Positions 5,760-6,825 of a stretch of 6,825 nt of DNA are shown here, piece after piece (the first letter of the stretch is position 1; every line of letters starts with the position of its first letter). A model generated the notes under the pieces. It was given only the letters and a program-made list of their open reading frames with translations. It made no database searches and was not told where the DNA came from. The DNA comes from Planctomycetota bacterium (GTDB lineage Bacteria; Planctomycetota; Planctomycetia; Isosphaerales; Isosphaeraceae). The stretch lies in contig JAKAUH010000711.1 in the NCBI GenBank assembly GCA_021818605.1, forward strand, positions 1-6,825. The letters are read 5' to 3'. The position numbers were made by a program, and so were the translations under genes.

Positions 5760-6825
5760 ATGAATCCACTCCCGATCGACACGGTCCTGTCGGAATGTCT
5801 CGATGCCCTGCGCGGCGGCTCACTGGTCGTCGCCGCGCCGCCCGGCTCGGGCAAGACGACGCGGCTGCCAGCGGCGATCGTCGAATCGGGACTGCTGGGC
5901 ACGACGCACCCGGCGGTCGTGACGCTCCAGCCCCGAAGGGTCGCGGCGCGCGCGGCGGCCCGTCGCGTCGCCGACGAGCGGGGCTGGACGCTCGGCCGCG
6001 AGGTCGGCTACCAGGTCCGGTTCGAGCGGCGGTTCGTCGAGTCGACGCGGCTTCGGTTCGTTACCGAGGGCATCCTTACCCGCCAGCTCCTCGCCGATCC
6101 ATTCCTCGAGGGGATTGGCGCGGTCGTCCTGGATGAGTTCCACGAGCGGAGCATCGACACTGACCTGGCCCTGGCGCTGCTGCGCGAGGTGCGCGACGAG
6201 GTCCGCCCCGACCTGAAGATCGTGGTGATGTCGGCGACGCTCGACGCTGGACCGGTGGCCGAGTTTCTGGGCGGCAGCCCGGTCGTCCGGGCCGGGGGGC
6301 GGATGCATCCGGTCTCGGTCTTGTACCGGCCGGTCGACTCGCCCACGCGGCCCGAGGCGCTCGCGCCGATCGTGCGCGAGTGGCTGGACGACCCGCGCGA
6401 GTCGGGCCACCTGCTCGTCTTCCTGCCGGGGATGGGCGAGATCCGCCGCGCCCTGCACGCGATCGCGCCGATTGCCGAGTCGTCTGGGGCGCTGGCCCTC
6501 CCCTTGCACGGGTCGCTGCCGGCCGAGGACCAGGACCGCGCGCTCCAGCCGACCGACCGGCGCAGGATCATCCTGAGCACCAACGTGGCCGAGACCTCGC
6601 TGACGATCGAGGGGGTCCGCACAGTCGTGGACACGGGCCTGGCTCGTCTCGTCCGGTTCGATCCCGAGCGGGGCGTCGACCGCTGGTCGCTCGAGCGGAT
6701 CAGCCGGGCGTCGGCCGAGCAGCGCGCGGGGCGCGCGGGCCGAACCGCACCGGGGCGCTGCATCCGGCTCTGGTCCGAGCGGGATGAGCGGGCATTCCCG
6801 GGGTTCCAGGCGCCCGAGATTCGCC
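5760..6825 (+). CDS. hrpB: ATP-dependent DEAH-box helicase HrpB (N-terminal part, runs off right edge)
   Basis: Superfamily 2 DExH-box helicase of the HrpB family, which uses ATP to remodel RNA; its cellular role in most bacteria is poorly defined. The window carries 355 codons of a family usually somewhat over 800 residues, covering both RecA-like domains. Motifs in order: Walker A APPGSGKTT (26-34), motif Ia around QPRRVAARAAA, 'TEGIL' (motif Ib region), DEFHER (125-130), SAT (158-160), STNVAETSLTI (273-283) and QRAGRAGR (321-328). The opening LPIDTVL...ALRGG is typical of HrpB. The winged-helix, HA2-like and HrpB-specific C-terminal regions would lie off the right edge. The ATG at 5760 is the only usual start after the in-frame stop at 5724-5726, though its Shine-Dalgarno is weak. 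It lies 88 bases after the surface-protein gene, beyond a hairpin, so co-transcription is uncertain. Confidence 0.94.
   Translation, partial: MNPLPIDTVLSECLDALRGGSLVVAAPPGSGKTTRLPAAIVESGLLGTTHPAVVTLQPRRVAARAAARRVADERGWTLGREVGYQVRFERRFVESTRLRFVTEGILTRQLLADPFLEGIGAVVLDEFHERSIDTDLALALLREVRDEVRPDLKIVVMSATLDAGPVAEFLGGSPVVRAGGRMHPVSVLYRPVDSPTRPEALAPIVREWLDDPRESGHLLVFLPGMGEIRRALHAIAPIAESSGALALPLHGSLPAEDQDRALQPTDRRRIILSTNVAETSLTIEGVRTVVDTGLARLVRFDPERGVDRWSLERISRASAEQRAGRAGRTAPGRCIRLWSERDERAFPGFQAPEIR

Noticed and set aside
5820..6763. Two long minus-strand frames opposite hrpB
   Set aside because: They are shadows of hrpB, whose plus-strand frame contains every expected helicase motif.

Overview
The window is a GC-rich stretch with a strong preference for G or C at third codon positions. 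It probably comes from a planctomycete, most likely of the Isosphaeraceae type. This is an inference from two gene architectures: a membrane-spanning Ser/Thr kinase with a beta-helix exterior, and a large surface protein opening with a LEPR-XLL-type motif (LEDRRLL). No tRNA, rRNA, CRISPR array, insertion sequence or transposase was seen.

Layout. (1) Positions 1-3275, minus strand: a long gene, cut by the left edge, for a transmembrane serine/threonine protein kinase. It has a cytoplasmic N-terminal kinase domain, one membrane helix, a beta-helix region, a Pro/Ala/Ser-rich linker and the beginning of a second, similar beta-helix region. All 1091 codons in the window are open. (2) Positions 3276-3700: a divergent intergenic region of 425 bases. 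It holds a near-consensus sigma-70 promoter (TTGACA, 17 bases, TATATT) firing toward the kinase, a perfect 12-base palindrome just downstream of the expected transcription start, and a perfect Shine-Dalgarno sequence for the rightward gene. (3) Positions 3701-5671, plus strand: a complete 656-residue surface or exported protein with a LEPR-type N-terminus, a cyclophilin-type peptidyl-prolyl isomerase domain, Ig/cadherin-like domains, a degenerate glycine-rich RTX-like region and a His/Lys-rich tail. (4) Positions 5672-5759: a short gap containing a strong imperfect hairpin, a probable terminator without a T-tract. (5) Positions 5760-6825, plus strand: the first 355 codons of the DEAH-box helicase HrpB, cut by the right edge.

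How the genes relate. The kinase and the cyclophilin-like protein are divergently transcribed, and both appear to act at the cell envelope: one as a sensor reaching outward, the other as a surface or exported folding or binding protein. A functional link is only suggested by this arrangement. HrpB follows in the same direction as the surface protein but is separated by a hairpin and looks like an unrelated housekeeping-type gene. The most interesting items are the tandem beta-helix sensor of the kinase, the kinase promoter with its palindrome, and the cyclophilin domain inside a LEPR-type surface protein.
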